Source of the DNA: Lithodes maja | Taxonomy: Eukaryota; Arthropoda; Malacostraca; Decapoda; Lithodidae | Length of the DNA: 64,000 nucleotides | Direction: 5' to 3' | NCBI GenBank assembly: GCA_037953745.1 | Contig: JBAKBP010000786.1 | Location: 159,001-223,000, forward strand | Part shown: piece after piece, positions 24,601 through 28,284 of the stretch | How the letters are laid out: the number at the start of each line of letters is the position of its first letter | Position numbering within the stretch: the stretch's first letter is position 1 | The notes under the pieces: generated by a model | What the model saw: only the letters and a program-made list of their open reading frames with translations | Told to the model about the DNA's origin: nothing | Databases searched by the model: none | Program-made: the position numbers and the translations under genes

Positions 24601-25571
24601 ATGCCTCTTCATTGTTAAAGTATCAAATATCAGCATAGGCCTACCTGGTTCTTCCTGCATGACTGTCTTGGCTTCATTTTCCAACTGACTGACAGAATCT
24701 AATAAATTCTTTATGGTTTCTTCTTTCAGGAGTTTTTTTCTCGCCAGCTCTAGGCATCGCCTCAGTTGAGCCACACTGAAATGGGAAGTGCAAATATATT
24801 TCATAAACAGTACAGTTTAGTTATTATCCGGTAGGCTATTCTTTCTCATAAAAACATTTTGAACAAAAAATTGGTAATATGAGGGTACACATAAGTTAGC
24901 TTAGGTAATACATTTTCATAAATAACAATTTAGAAAAACCTGTAACAAGTCTTGTTACTTGGGAGATACCATCTCTGTTGCTGATGGTGCCGCGACCGCC
25001 ACTATCGCCAGCATTAGATGCAGCTCAACAGTTGGGGAAACTTACTTAATCTATGGAATGCTAGGCCCCCCTGGTACAGTACCTACCCACCCCTGGTGCA
25101 AGAACATTGCCAGAAGTCATGCATTGCAGATTTTGACGAAAAGTTTAACAACTTATTTTAAATAAATGTATGCAGCTGGCAATACATATATCGGCATATA
25201 TATTTTGCATGGTACCTCTGAGGGTTCAGGAGTCAGGACAGTCTTTTTTCAATTATCCCATCTATAGCCTATCAAGTTATATAAATGTAAAGGGGGCTCC
25301 AACCCATTATTGGATCCCACGGCCGGTAACAAACACTTTACCCAACACCTGGCCGTCAGATACAATAATGGGATGAGCCTATGGGGTCCATGATCAATAG
25401 CCTAGGCCTACCAACTTGTTATTTAAGGTTTTCCAATTACCTCGACAACATTTCCTGTACAGAAGATGGCTCCACAGTAGGCATCTTCAGTATTAACAGG
25501 CAGGTTTCATACATCGTCTTGAATCCCTGCAAGAATCTGCTTTTTTGACTTGCTGAATGATTGCTCGCCAT
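1292..25571 (-). CDS. Integrase-core (DDE) domain gene, seven exons
   Basis: Host-like spliced gene. Exons on the minus strand are 25441-25571, 24645-24775, 22694-22847, 17412-17705, 15978-16102, 2867-3071 and 1292-1739. Phases agree at every junction and the total is 1,488 nt (495 codons plus stop). Order: a short N-terminal helical region (1-88), a helix-turn-helix (about 115-138, VSKRTVERRL), a linker with HRVDPTGVAIRRLR (about 190-205), and a retroviral-type integrase core with D230 (HVDGNHK), D287 (RVDHGGEN) and E322 (NIRIERAW), then WNNHPLRTE. This is the layout of the multi-exon 'integrase core domain-containing' proteins of invertebrates and fish, usually unplaced in any active transposon. 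No terminal repeats flank it. Exon 3 carries one TAA at 22786-22788, so it is either a recent pseudogene, an allele, or a sequencing error. Its biochemical role is not known to me. Confidence 0.8.
1780..2525 (+). mobile_element. RTE-like LINE, RT C-terminal and 3' UTR fragment
   Basis: Starts inside the post-RT region: IMPIVMYGVETYALKAKERR, then MEMSCLRSMCGVTRRDRLRN and the RRVLSWHSHVERM type box that follows the RT domain in RTE-like elements. Several stops interrupt it (near 1965, 2098 and 2117). The 3' UTR (2174-2520) ends in an A run and is shared with 1-392. It sits in intron 6 of the integrase-core gene, antisense to it. Family name by resemblance only. Confidence 0.65.
2526..2866. other. 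Intronic sequence with no identified feature
   Basis: AT-rich sequence with a short (GATA)n run near 2548-2566. No coding match, RNA gene or element boundary was recognised. Confidence 0.5.
2867..3071 (-). CDS. Integrase-core gene, exon 6 (second Asp and Glu of DDE)
   Basis: Acceptor AATATTTTTAG before 3071; donor GTTAGT at 2866. The 205-bp exon encodes FPSRIRVDHGGEN (second Asp), GPNRGSAIRGKRTHN and NIRIERAWVDVW (catalytic Glu). There are 34 residues between the Asp and the Glu. It is separated from exon 5 by a 12.9-kb intron that holds a Jockey LINE, an LTR element and a MITE. Confidence 0.85.
3072..3609. other. Intronic sequence with no identified feature
   Basis: Start of the 12.9-kb intron 5. 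The open frame at 3386-3601 has no recognisable product. The stretch may include the decayed 5' part of the Jockey-type LINE that becomes readable from about 3610. Confidence 0.4.
3610..4605 (+). mobile_element. Jockey-type LINE A, part 1 (endonuclease end and linker to RT)
   Basis: Contains the C-terminal part of an AP-type endonuclease: FLGDFNVPHRQW (with a frameshift near 3735), NILDLFLTSNP, and the catalytic SDHKLISVTCP. After it comes the linker to the RT (SAVRNKEEAFKRYRR, FWHLAKNLSNNF) and the NKEYGLDG start of RT motif 1. The frame breaks with a stop near 4543. It is then cut at GGTG (4606-4609) by the LTR element and resumes at 12704. The 5' end is missing or unreadable. Confidence 0.75.
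4610..6425 (+). repeat. 5' LTR of Gypsy element 1
   Basis: Begins TGTGACGC and ends GTCGTAACA, the TG...CA form. It is 1,816 bp, the same length as the 3' LTR with a constant offset of 6,274, and every line compared was identical. Contains a promoter-like TATAAAAAG at 5014. A diverged relative in minus orientation forms the solo LTR at 26470-28087. Confidence 0.93.
5014..5022 (+). promoter_or_regulatory. TATA box in the 5' LTR
   Basis: GAGTATAAAAAGGGAGG lies in the middle of the LTR after a GC-rich stretch with CGTGACGTCA-like sequence at 4976-4985. It probably directs transcription of the element. The same box occurs in the 3' LTR at 11288. Confidence 0.6.
6428..6445 (+). promoter_or_regulatory. 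Primer binding site of Gypsy element 1
   Basis: TGGCGACCTTGC follows two bases after the 5' LTR. TGGCGACC fits the 3' end of tRNA-Arg, the primer known from elements such as 412. The other Gypsy element in this window has TGGCGACCTCGCCAGGATT at the equivalent place. Confidence 0.6.
6640..10398 (+). CDS. Gag-protease polyprotein with remnants of IN, RT and RNase H
   Basis: A single 1,252-residue ORF from the ATG at 6640. Residues about 165-235 are a charged coiled coil with repeated RRQENETRRHEAE units. Residues about 250-430 are a gag capsid-like region. The zinc knuckle CYLCHEKGHFARVC lies near 482 and the aspartic protease VLRDTGASQTL near 566 with LLLGND downstream. Near 905 there is FKVGDEALAWLPGQG, which looks like the C-terminus of a Gypsy integrase. 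From about 1095 an RT scrap jumps from VQAELDYVWTKDL to LSERAKEVCGF (lost: the LDLMKGYW block) and from LKNAPATCQSLMN to an RNase H-like DHYPLKIL...RLTRWSLRLL (lost: the Y-x-D-D block). The RT is therefore dead, yet the frame is open throughout. IN before RT matches Gmr1-type order. Confidence 0.85.
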   Translation: MSGPSTDEEREMLSEEVPLVTSEEDARLFVSKQYHVTEERLTGVNVYGLHLIAKVLGLSNVGGMSKGELISWVLRGRHGVSEERAFGGVPPQIPSHSTPTVPSTQVPEVSTLPQRDENWKIGVPSGGAYGGSPVLAPPPSVVAAPSSCLSPDMIFRLELAKIEAEAETRRQENETRRHEAESRKQEKEIEAESRRQENETRRQENETRRHEAELRYDSEKYCAQIDLDKTRAESTGIRMGREGQVREQSLSHLVKLVPAFSETEVTEFFNRFEKKCREHNWPEEKWAALVSSRLTGKGLKAYDALPLESCIDYPVLKRAVLRAYELQPETYRLKFRGVKKTREATFLEHARDLKDALANWTRSEKAETAEQLTELFLLEQFYKCTGADMTLTIKEKNPKTLQEAAEMADLRLSLIRGCGSAQRSEAGNKGRDTPPPRVSDIHYANKYKSYDTKTDHKTNTVPFKKGPGPSQYQGKPRGELECYLCHEKGHFARVCPSKPPTAAVSLACNIGVSPKSSEFARGSSSEAEAQPMQKHLRGSNPAQDVFCDHRGRGCVMWAGRKHGVEVLRDTGASQTLMNNLTGYPINAARVVVVQGINATRSYPLVRLELEVDGVTRELDVGIVEKLPVEGVDLLLGNDFAMPASEVLPLVVAERTADVSGGEQECVERCQAQPMACAVTRARTAKVSQPSPPSSDQQRNDQQEEAKAGVGFKSFDSAALLVDSVLAPMLESGEAPGPVTASEEVGPEETQRQQRYTQREKRVAQLEDPEVQKCGNGAVEIKHEDGEACHVNLVEEFVRQPPAQLTVPALVCRGQGGEGEGGSRAQVEESRDCHVSAKQWAGDTSLVAVEVLEHLPEQQCAALQHQLGSYPTGRAEPLSLTTRAVRDVPQAGHVTVKRPLASLFRWFKVGDEALAWLPGQGRPMAAKGGGQKEDIEQIGRVGCGIAVPGRHIASQCCSSLMQQPYHRPTVSGHVAKSGDAAQADVVTRNVGVRMYGIGGEALAIMNCGSDCTGGTDCPSHDLAVLGTKVEKEGDYRLEAAVSAGLWEGTRHVVRGDSARQLFTRLWQYFRMFVASPGLRYGVESDMQAGDSARLSLIPCRINPARQPMVQAELDYVWTKDLRDKECREWSLLVTLSERAKEVCGFVVDGSTYQCNVVPDGLKNAPATCQSLMNESEKDDDALGHFEIYVPAYGPVGVVYPDHYPLKILDPFHNRNMRLTRWSLRLLVYNLDISHIAGCDNEVACGRSGVYDPG
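10399..10872 (+). other. 3' untranslated region of Gypsy element 1
   Basis: About 470 bp between the ORF stop and the polypurine tract. AT-rich with two poly-T runs and no frame of interest. Confidence 0.6.
10873..10883 (+). promoter_or_regulatory. Polypurine tract of Gypsy element 1
   Basis: CTTGGGGGAGG abuts the 3' LTR start TGTGACGC, the expected site of plus-strand priming. Confidence 0.75.
10884..12699 (+). repeat. 3' LTR of Gypsy element 1
   Basis: Same 1,816-bp length as the 5' LTR and the same sequence wherever compared. Followed by the GGTG target duplication and then the continuing Jockey LINE. Confidence 0.93.
12704..12990 (+). mobile_element. Jockey-type LINE A, part 2 (RT start)
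   Basis: Continues the RT exactly where part 1 stopped at the GGTG site: VPPVVLKNYASV, PSCWKFALIQPVPKKGD and NYRAIALISC are RT motifs 1-2. A stop (near 12896) and a frameshift show decay. Cut at TTAA (12991) by a piggyBac MITE. Confidence 0.8.
12991..13474 (+). mobile_element. piggyBac MITE copy 1 (TTAA-flanked, 476 bp)
   Basis: TTAA at 12991-12994 and 13471-13474. The left end (CACTTTACGAGCGGCCTAGG and CCGCCCAGCGGGG) and the right end (CGACATAAGTTGCGCGCCGCC...AAGGG) match the ends of the full piggyBac element at 55849-62315. A second copy in opposite orientation is at 50618-51097. Excision restores the Jockey RT frame (YGFLKGRSTGD). No coding potential of its own. Confidence 0.88.
13475..14702 (+). 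mobile_element. Jockey-type LINE A, part 3 (RT core to poly(A))
   Basis: Reverse transcriptase of a Jockey-type LINE: ALDISKAFDRVWH, SGVPQGSVLSPILF, and the catalytic SYADDSTLHYS, followed by SNWGRENLVTFNASKTQFLHLS, NILGVSF (stop near 14118), ASQKLGVLNRLRG and the thumb-like YRGIVRPCIEYCSHLWGG. A stop at about 14528 precedes ELWNSLPESVF and CFKFRVSRHF near the true C-terminus. It ends in a 12-A tail at 14690-14702. Decayed by at least two stops. Confidence 0.85.
14703..15249. other. Intronic sequence with no identified feature
   Basis: AT-rich single-copy-looking sequence. No coding match or repeat structure found. Confidence 0.5.
15250..15790 (+). mobile_element. Older 3'-end fragment of Jockey-type LINE A with a nested insertion
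   Basis: 15265-15437 matches 14370-14540 of LINE A (CAATGTTGCATCTCTCT..., GTGTTCCTCAGAGCT...), and 15600-15775 matches 14560-14690 (CACAACATTTTGGCTTGAAC..., CCTTGATTTTAGCCCT...). The two halves are separated by about 140 bp that contain a B-box-like GGTTCAAATCC at 15493, possibly a tRNA-derived SINE. More diverged than the copy at 3610-14702. Confidence 0.65.
15978..16102 (-). CDS. Integrase-core gene, exon 5
   Basis: Acceptor TTATACAG before 16102, consensus donor GTAAGT at 15977. The 125-bp exon encodes YGVVIHGAVDGATRMLTFLD and KVLKHFTKATTIYG, which is beta-strand 2 and helix region of the integrase fold (compare the common VIHGGIDGFSR phrase of the family). Phase 2 in, phase 1 out. Too short to stand out without the splice logic. 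Confidence 0.8.
16226..16760 (-). mobile_element. Jockey-type LINE B, 3' fragment
   Basis: On the minus strand it reads LTIQNKPLKIITGW, KDHLDMRGTQFLAVASTNQ and FQIIPSSRGQSPLDQVDM, the same post-RT region as the plus-strand copy at 54900-55390. Frames are interrupted. Both ends are truncated. Confidence 0.65.
16897..17092. mobile_element. Short TTAA-flanked MITE
   Basis: TTAACCCTTTCACTACCAGG at 16897 faces ...CGGTATAGAAGGGGTTAA ending at 17092, giving imperfect terminal inverted repeats and TTAA duplications as in piggyBac MITEs. An internal GTAGCCAAAAGGGTTAA at 16981-16996 could be an alternative end. It differs in sequence from the MITE family at 12991 and 50618. Confidence 0.5.
17412..17705 (-). 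CDS. Integrase-core gene, exon 4 (first catalytic Asp)
   Basis: Acceptor TATTTTCAG before 17705; donor GTGTGA at 17411. The 294-bp exon runs from QFKIRLSDHYAKIDD through HRVDPTGVAIRRLR and RRRYKVPAPNSLWHVDG to NHKLIR. W-H-V-D-G holds the first Asp of the DDE triad (D230 by my count). The exon ends in the middle of the Arg codon (AG|), which the next exon completes with G. Confidence 0.85.
17706..18149. other. Intronic sequence with no identified feature
   Basis: Intron 3 sequence next to exon 4. No coding match. It may include unreadable flanks of the RTE fragment that follows. Confidence 0.4.
18150..18560 (-). mobile_element. RTE-clade LINE, RT fragment
   Basis: Minus strand shows LYLMFVDLENTFGGVPRDVV (RT motif A), DEWVVRVIRKMYEDS, then PWHLLYADDLFFIS with the catalytic YADD at about 18228-18250. 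Stops and frameshifts are present between blocks. VDLEKAFDRVPR and WALRKLGV-like phrases are typical of RTE elements in arthropods. Confidence 0.7.
18808..19057. mobile_element. MITE-like element with hAT-type inverted ends
   Basis: CAGGGGGCGGATCCACAAAG at 18818 faces CTTTGTGGCTCCGCCCTCTG-like sequence at about 19026-19045 in inverted orientation, and homology continues a further 15 bases inwards (ATTTAACGA / TTTACGACG). No matching 8-bp duplication was found. No coding capacity. Confidence 0.45.
19203..19216. repeat. Poly-G run
   Basis: Fourteen consecutive G bases. It could form a quadruplex with itself only between strands; its length is likely to be unstable or mis-assembled. Confidence 0.7.
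19314..19820 (-). CDS. Tc1 transposase, exon 3
   Basis: Begins after acceptor CCGTCTTAG with YSKNNVV; a frame problem near 19775 precedes FNGSKYVEILEEVLLPSVR, then FYLIQDNSPIHTSRT (second catalytic Asp), PARSPDMNPIENVWGMM (catalytic Glu of DD34E) and a C-terminus ending AGGAYTKY. Transposase of the Tc1/mariner superfamily cutting at the inverted repeats. The region between YSKNNVV and FNGSKY reads in two frames, so at least one indel is present. Confidence 0.8.
19948..20249 (-). CDS. Tc1 transposase, exon 2
   Basis: Acceptor CTTGCAG before 20249 and donor GTGTGT at 19947; 302 bp, phase 0 in and phase 2 out, and AG|G joins exon 3 as Arg. Encodes AVGEAIRQNPFRTASSVRNEL (second helix-turn-helix), RHREMGLRARRPATKP, and VVFCDEKTFCSAGH with the first catalytic Asp. 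The fit of both introns to the frame supports real splicing of this transposase. Confidence 0.8.
20256..20294. repeat. (TA)n microsatellite in the Tc1 intron
   Basis: Run of TA dinucleotides at 20273-20296 directly abutting the tRNA-like palindrome. Confidence 0.8.
20296..20448. mobile_element. Perfect palindrome of two tRNA-like (SINE head) sequences
   Basis: Arms 20296-20369 and 20375-20448 are exact reverse complements over 74 bp with a 5-base loop. Each arm carries a Pol III type A box (GTGGTGTAGTTGATTAAG region) and B box (GGTTCGATCCC). This is the head of a tRNA-derived SINE present twice, head to head. No CCA end or full cloverleaf was established, so it is not called a tRNA gene. Confidence 0.75.
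20564..20675. repeat. 28-bp tandem repeat, four copies
   Basis: Unit GTTGTGCACCTAGGGCGACC + GGTCCTGG, four exact copies. It falls in Tc1 transposase exon 1. Confidence 0.95.
20600..20829 (-). pseudogene. Tc1 transposase, exon 1 (broken by a tandem repeat)
   Basis: Starts at ATG 20829: METSQETRGAIVALH, then an HTH (NVEIVRRIGVSKPTVAVWVRR) and the AT-hook-like QPRTGRPRCTT. A 28-bp unit then repeats four times (20564-20675). Three extra units add 84 bp, which keeps the net frame, but stop codons arise inside the shifted copies. After the repeats CTTPNQDE resumes. A donor GT is missing at the expected junction (ATATGA where GTATGA would fit). Confidence 0.65.
21087..21640 (+). mobile_element. Non-autonomous Helitron
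   Basis: 5' end TCTATATTATTAAA followed by TTTTTTTGTCTGTCTGTGTG, 3' end GCCGGGTACCCCTGCTAG with the GGGTACCC mini-hairpin and terminal CTAG. It lies between A (21086) and T (21641), as Helitrons do. No Rep/helicase is encoded. A TGG/TAG-type minisatellite fills 21440-21545. The 5' half holds repeated GGTC-GAGG phrases. Confidence 0.7.
21641..21690. repeat. (TA)n microsatellite
   Basis: About 22 TA units directly after the Helitron end. Confidence 0.85.
21691..22693. other. Intronic sequence with no identified feature
   Basis: AT-rich sequence in intron 3 of the integrase-core gene. No coding match, RNA gene or clear element boundary. Confidence 0.45.
22694..22847 (-). pseudogene. Integrase-core gene, exon 3 (helix-turn-helix) with an in-frame stop
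   Basis: Acceptor TGTAACAG before 22847; donor GTTAGT at 22693. The 154-bp length fits the phases on both sides (2 + 50 codons + 2), so no indel is needed. It encodes GYEIGK-stop-HLEFFCS followed by MAEALPVSKRTVERRL, a typical recognition-helix motif of this family. The single TAA at 22786-22788 is one substitution away from GAA or CAA, the kind of residue expected there. Everything after the stop stays in frame with the integrase core. Confidence 0.7.
22930..24580 (+). mobile_element. RTE-like LINE, RT fragment split by a solo LTR
   Basis: Reads PLYKGKGDRQECSRYRGISL (RT motif 1-2), IGEEQCGSRRGRGSVDQMF, a frameshift near 23175, then DRVDRGAMWMVLRIY and VKSFYKGSRACVRVGN. The LTR at 23345-24089 interrupts the motif that normally reads 'GLRxGxxMSPWLF'. 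After it come MSPWLFMDGVVMEV, LLFADGTALVADSEEKLQ (catalytic A-D-D changed to A-D-G), FGVVCGRRKLKVNVNKSEVM and ECLKYLGGTI. Antisense to the host gene, between its exons 2 and 3. Inactive. Confidence 0.8.
23345..24089 (+). mobile_element. Solo LTR (745 bp) with CATG target duplication
   Basis: Begins TGTAAGC and ends CCTAACA, flanked by CATG at 23341-23344 and 24090-24093. Deleting it with one CATG restores the LINE reading frame across the junction. It has promoter-like content (ACGTGACC, ACTTAAACCTCAG, CAGTCGGTG near the 3' half) and no coding frame. This is the remnant of LTR-LTR recombination of a retrotransposon. Orientation is arbitrary. Confidence 0.88.
24645..24775 (-). CDS. Integrase-core gene, exon 2
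   Basis: Acceptor CCATTTCAG just upstream of 24775; donor GTAGGC at 24644. One base completes the Ser codon from exon 1, and the exon ends in phase 1. It encodes a charged helical stretch (VAQLRRCLELARKKLL..., ending QEEP). The 131-bp exon lies just 3' of a LINE fragment in opposite orientation. Confidence 0.7.
25441..25571 (-). CDS. Integrase-core gene, exon 1
   Basis: Start codon at 25571-25569, MASNHSASQKSRFLQ at the N-terminus. The exon ends in ...TCG AG with donor GTAATT (25440-25435), phase 2. The frame is open further upstream with another ATG, but the chosen start gives a short N-terminus as usual in this family. Residues 1-43 and the first two bases of codon 44. Confidence 0.65.
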
Positions 25572-25726
25572 GATTGTTGATAAACGATTCCACGGACAAC
25601 CTTTTGAAATTGCGTTCGTCATCCGCAAATCGTTATGCAATACGTAATGCAGCGTTGTACTGTACTGTATACCAACACGTAACCCCCAACCTCTCATAAC
25701 TCAAAAAGGACTAGAGTAATCGAGCT

Positions 25727-25850
25727 AATATTTTTACCAAATAGGAAGACTTTGGTAGGGAATAGGTGTATAAATTTACAGCTGCTCTAGCCCCTTTTGA
25801 GCTACAGAGATTAGAGGTTACGATTTATGCCAAACCTTGAATGAACGGAC
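25727..25850. repeat. Dispersed direct repeat, copy 1
   Basis: 'TACCAAATAGGAAGACTT...GTAGGGAATAG' to 'GAGGTTACGATTTATGCCAAAC' matches 26196-26330 with small indels. It lies just upstream of the first exon of the integrase-core gene. Function unknown. Confidence 0.65.
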
Positions 25851-26182
25851 TATGGCGTTTGACGGTTTGTTGCCATTCATGATAAGGTATTATTTAGCCC
25901 AATCAAAAACATATATTACGCTTATTATAGTGGATATTTGGTTGCATTTACTTCTTGATGTAGTCAAAAGTATTGGTTTGGTATTGTTTGACATATTGTT
26001 ACACACATATGTATTGCAGTCCGGATTATGGCAGAACGAAGACACGGAATGCAAACCTCCTGAAACCACACCCTATTCTCGGCTTTACGACATTGTGTAC
26101 CTGACCTAATTCAATGAATAATTCAAAGTGCCGTTTTGCCTAAAATGAAAACGGCATACGTTTCCATCATATTACGAACACC

Positions 26183-26332
26183 CCCATTAATACAATCATT
26201 TCTACCAAATAGGAAGACTTGACTAGGGAATGTGTATAAAATGACAGGTAGCTCATTTGCTCTAGCCCTTTTCGAGTTACAGAGGTTAGAGGTTAGGTTA
26301 TAAATAATTTTTGCCCAAACTATAATGAACAC
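26183..26332. repeat. Dispersed direct repeat, copy 2
   Basis: Second copy of the 25727-25850 unit, about 460 bp away, ending TTTTTGCCCAAACTATAATGAAC. Confidence 0.65.
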
Positions 26333-26339
26333 ACTTTAG

Positions 26340-26468
26340 TAACACCATCATCACTACTAGCAGCTACTGTACTATCAACATCATCAGTATCACCTAGCTT
26401 CATCAGTAGGCCTATATGTAGCTATACTAGCCTATTATCACCATCATCGCTAGCTACTAATATAGCTC
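26340..26468. repeat. ATC/ATCACC-type minisatellite
   Basis: Degenerate (ATC)n mixed with CTAGC phrases. Similar repeats occur at 31400-32150 and, in the opposite sense, at 21440-21545 and 41600-41790. Confidence 0.6.
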
Positions 26469-26469
26469 T

Positions 26470-28087
26470 TGTTACGACCGGGGCTCGTATAAAACAAGGG
26501 CTCTTAATCATTGGACTAGGAAAGCACACAGCCACAACGGTAACACTAGATCCAACCCCTGAACTTATAATGCCGGCGCACAAAAACACCTATACCCTCC
26601 AGGGTTAAATCTGCGATAACGGGGTATCCTATAACTCAGTATAAGTGCACTACTACTACAGGCTGAGCACAACAACATACAATTACATTAATAAGGTATA
26701 CTAGGAAAAGATAGAGATCTTAATTAAATAACTGCAATGATTTAATGCAAACTAGAAGAAGGTATATTTAAAGTTACTCTAAACAATAATGAACTGTCAC
26801 TCCTATACTAAAGAAAGTGAACGAAAGTCCCAAAGCATCGAGCAGGAATCTTCTGAAGAAAGTCTGATGCTGGGGTAAGATGATCGTATCGGATTTTGAA
26901 CTGTTATATAAAGCAGGGTCAATATAGGACAAGTGTAGAGACAGACAGTGTCAACTGACACGGGTATAACGATAAATGCACACTAGTATTATCTCCAACA
27001 ACAAAAGAAGTCCTTCGTCAGGCAACTCAAAAAACCTGCTCAGGTTGTGCAACTCAACAACAACCAAGGCTTACGGTCAACGTGAATAAGAATGCTGCAT
27101 ACATAACATAAAGAGTTTATAATTCTAAACGGGTGTCTGCTAGGCTAATCAAGTCTAGCTGGGATGTCGTAGGCTAGGAAACAATGGCTGAGCAAGCGGC
27201 TCGTAGCCTAGCCAGGTCCTTAAGACTGTGCGGCCAAATTACGTTAATTGACGGGGTGCTCTCTTGAGAGATCCAGATCGCTAGTATCTGGTTGTCTCCT
27301 GGCGACCCTCTCAAAGTCAAAGCAAACGAGTTAGCACAGTGTTGGGTGGCAGAGGCAAAAGCCCTCACTCGCAACACAGTGCTAAACTCACAAGGTACAC
27401 AGTCAGAAAGACCACCTAGACTTCCCACGTCTCCGTTGCGATTGTACAGGTTCAACAAAACCTAGTACACATCGGAAATCACAACAACAATGGCCTCACC
27501 CCAGTCTAGTATTAAATAGCCCCGCAGACAGCCAAGGAATAGGCAGGGAGACACCGTGAGTGTGTCGAACCTCTACAGACAAAATGGTAACCCCTCCAAA
27601 ATGCCTAACTAAACATATAATATCTGAGAGCTTCAGCATATAATACGATGGCCGATATATGAAATCGTGGAGAACCAAAGGGGAGTTATGATATTAAATA
27701 GAGAGGAAGAATGAGAGGTAAGAAGTTGAGAGAGAGAGAAAGTGCTCTATAGGTAGAAGTCGGTGACAGGTGGCAAGGGATATGTTAAGGGTATGCTGTT
27801 CAGGCGAGCTCTGAAGAGAATAGCTCCTCGGGACCCCTCCAGGATCACACACAAAGGCATGGTGGTCAGCCAATCACAGGCCGCTACGTCACCAGGCAGC
27901 AGGGCTGCAGAAGGCACCAGGAACCACCAGCCAATCAAAAGGCGTGGGAAGGCACACGCCCGAGCCTCCGAGGGAGCGAGCGAGGGAGGCAAGACATGTA
28001 TAAGCACGCACACACTACCACCCCACTGCCTACTGTACTCACACTCTCTAGCTGTATCATTCAGTCTTATACATTAAACTTATAACA
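26470..28087 (-). mobile_element. Degenerate solo LTR related to Gypsy element 1
   Basis: Read on the minus strand it ends ...CGGTCGTAACA (26470), as does the LTR of element 1, and 27160-27480 matches 5350-5715 of that LTR in reverse (AGCTGGGATGTC, GCGGCTCGTAGCC, GACGGGGTGCTCTC...). The right end is uncertain; a CR1-like 3' tail starts around 28083. No internal region is attached. Open frames on both strands near 27750-28077 are chance frames in this LTR. Confidence 0.65.
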
Positions 28088-28155
28088 TAAGAAAATGGGA
28101 GTCTGCAGAAAGCCGATTGGCCTAAGCAAGGCAGATCCCTGTCCCACACAACCCC
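28083..28155 (-). mobile_element. Short CR1-like 3' UTR fragment
   Basis: On the minus strand GGGATCTGCC...TTAGGCCAATC..CTGCAGACTCCC.TTTTCTTATG resembles the 3' UTR of the CR1/L2 element just upstream (CAATCAGCGCTCTGCAGACCCC at 28236-28257). It ends in short repeated TTATR units, as in CR1 elements. Confidence 0.45.
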
Positions 28156-28284
28156 AATTACAAAGCCCAATTATAGGCTCAACACTCTAATACCCTGAGG
28201 ATCATCTTACCAAAACGGTTAGAGATTGACGCAGGATTACGGGGTCTGCAGAGCGCTGATTGGCCCAACCCTGCTGATCCCCCT

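Noticed and set aside
25290..25375. Hairpin-like CCCATTATTGGATCC...AATAATGGG
   Set aside because: Imperfect pairing with several mismatches and no further structure; could be a small MITE, but not supportable.
25837..26109. 90-codon frame between the direct repeats
   Set aside because: No recognisable domain or conserved start context, and no splice partner; not supported as a gene.
27747..28077. Overlapping open frames of 88 and 104 codons on opposite strands
   Set aside because: They lie in a GC-rich part of a degenerate LTR and match no known product.
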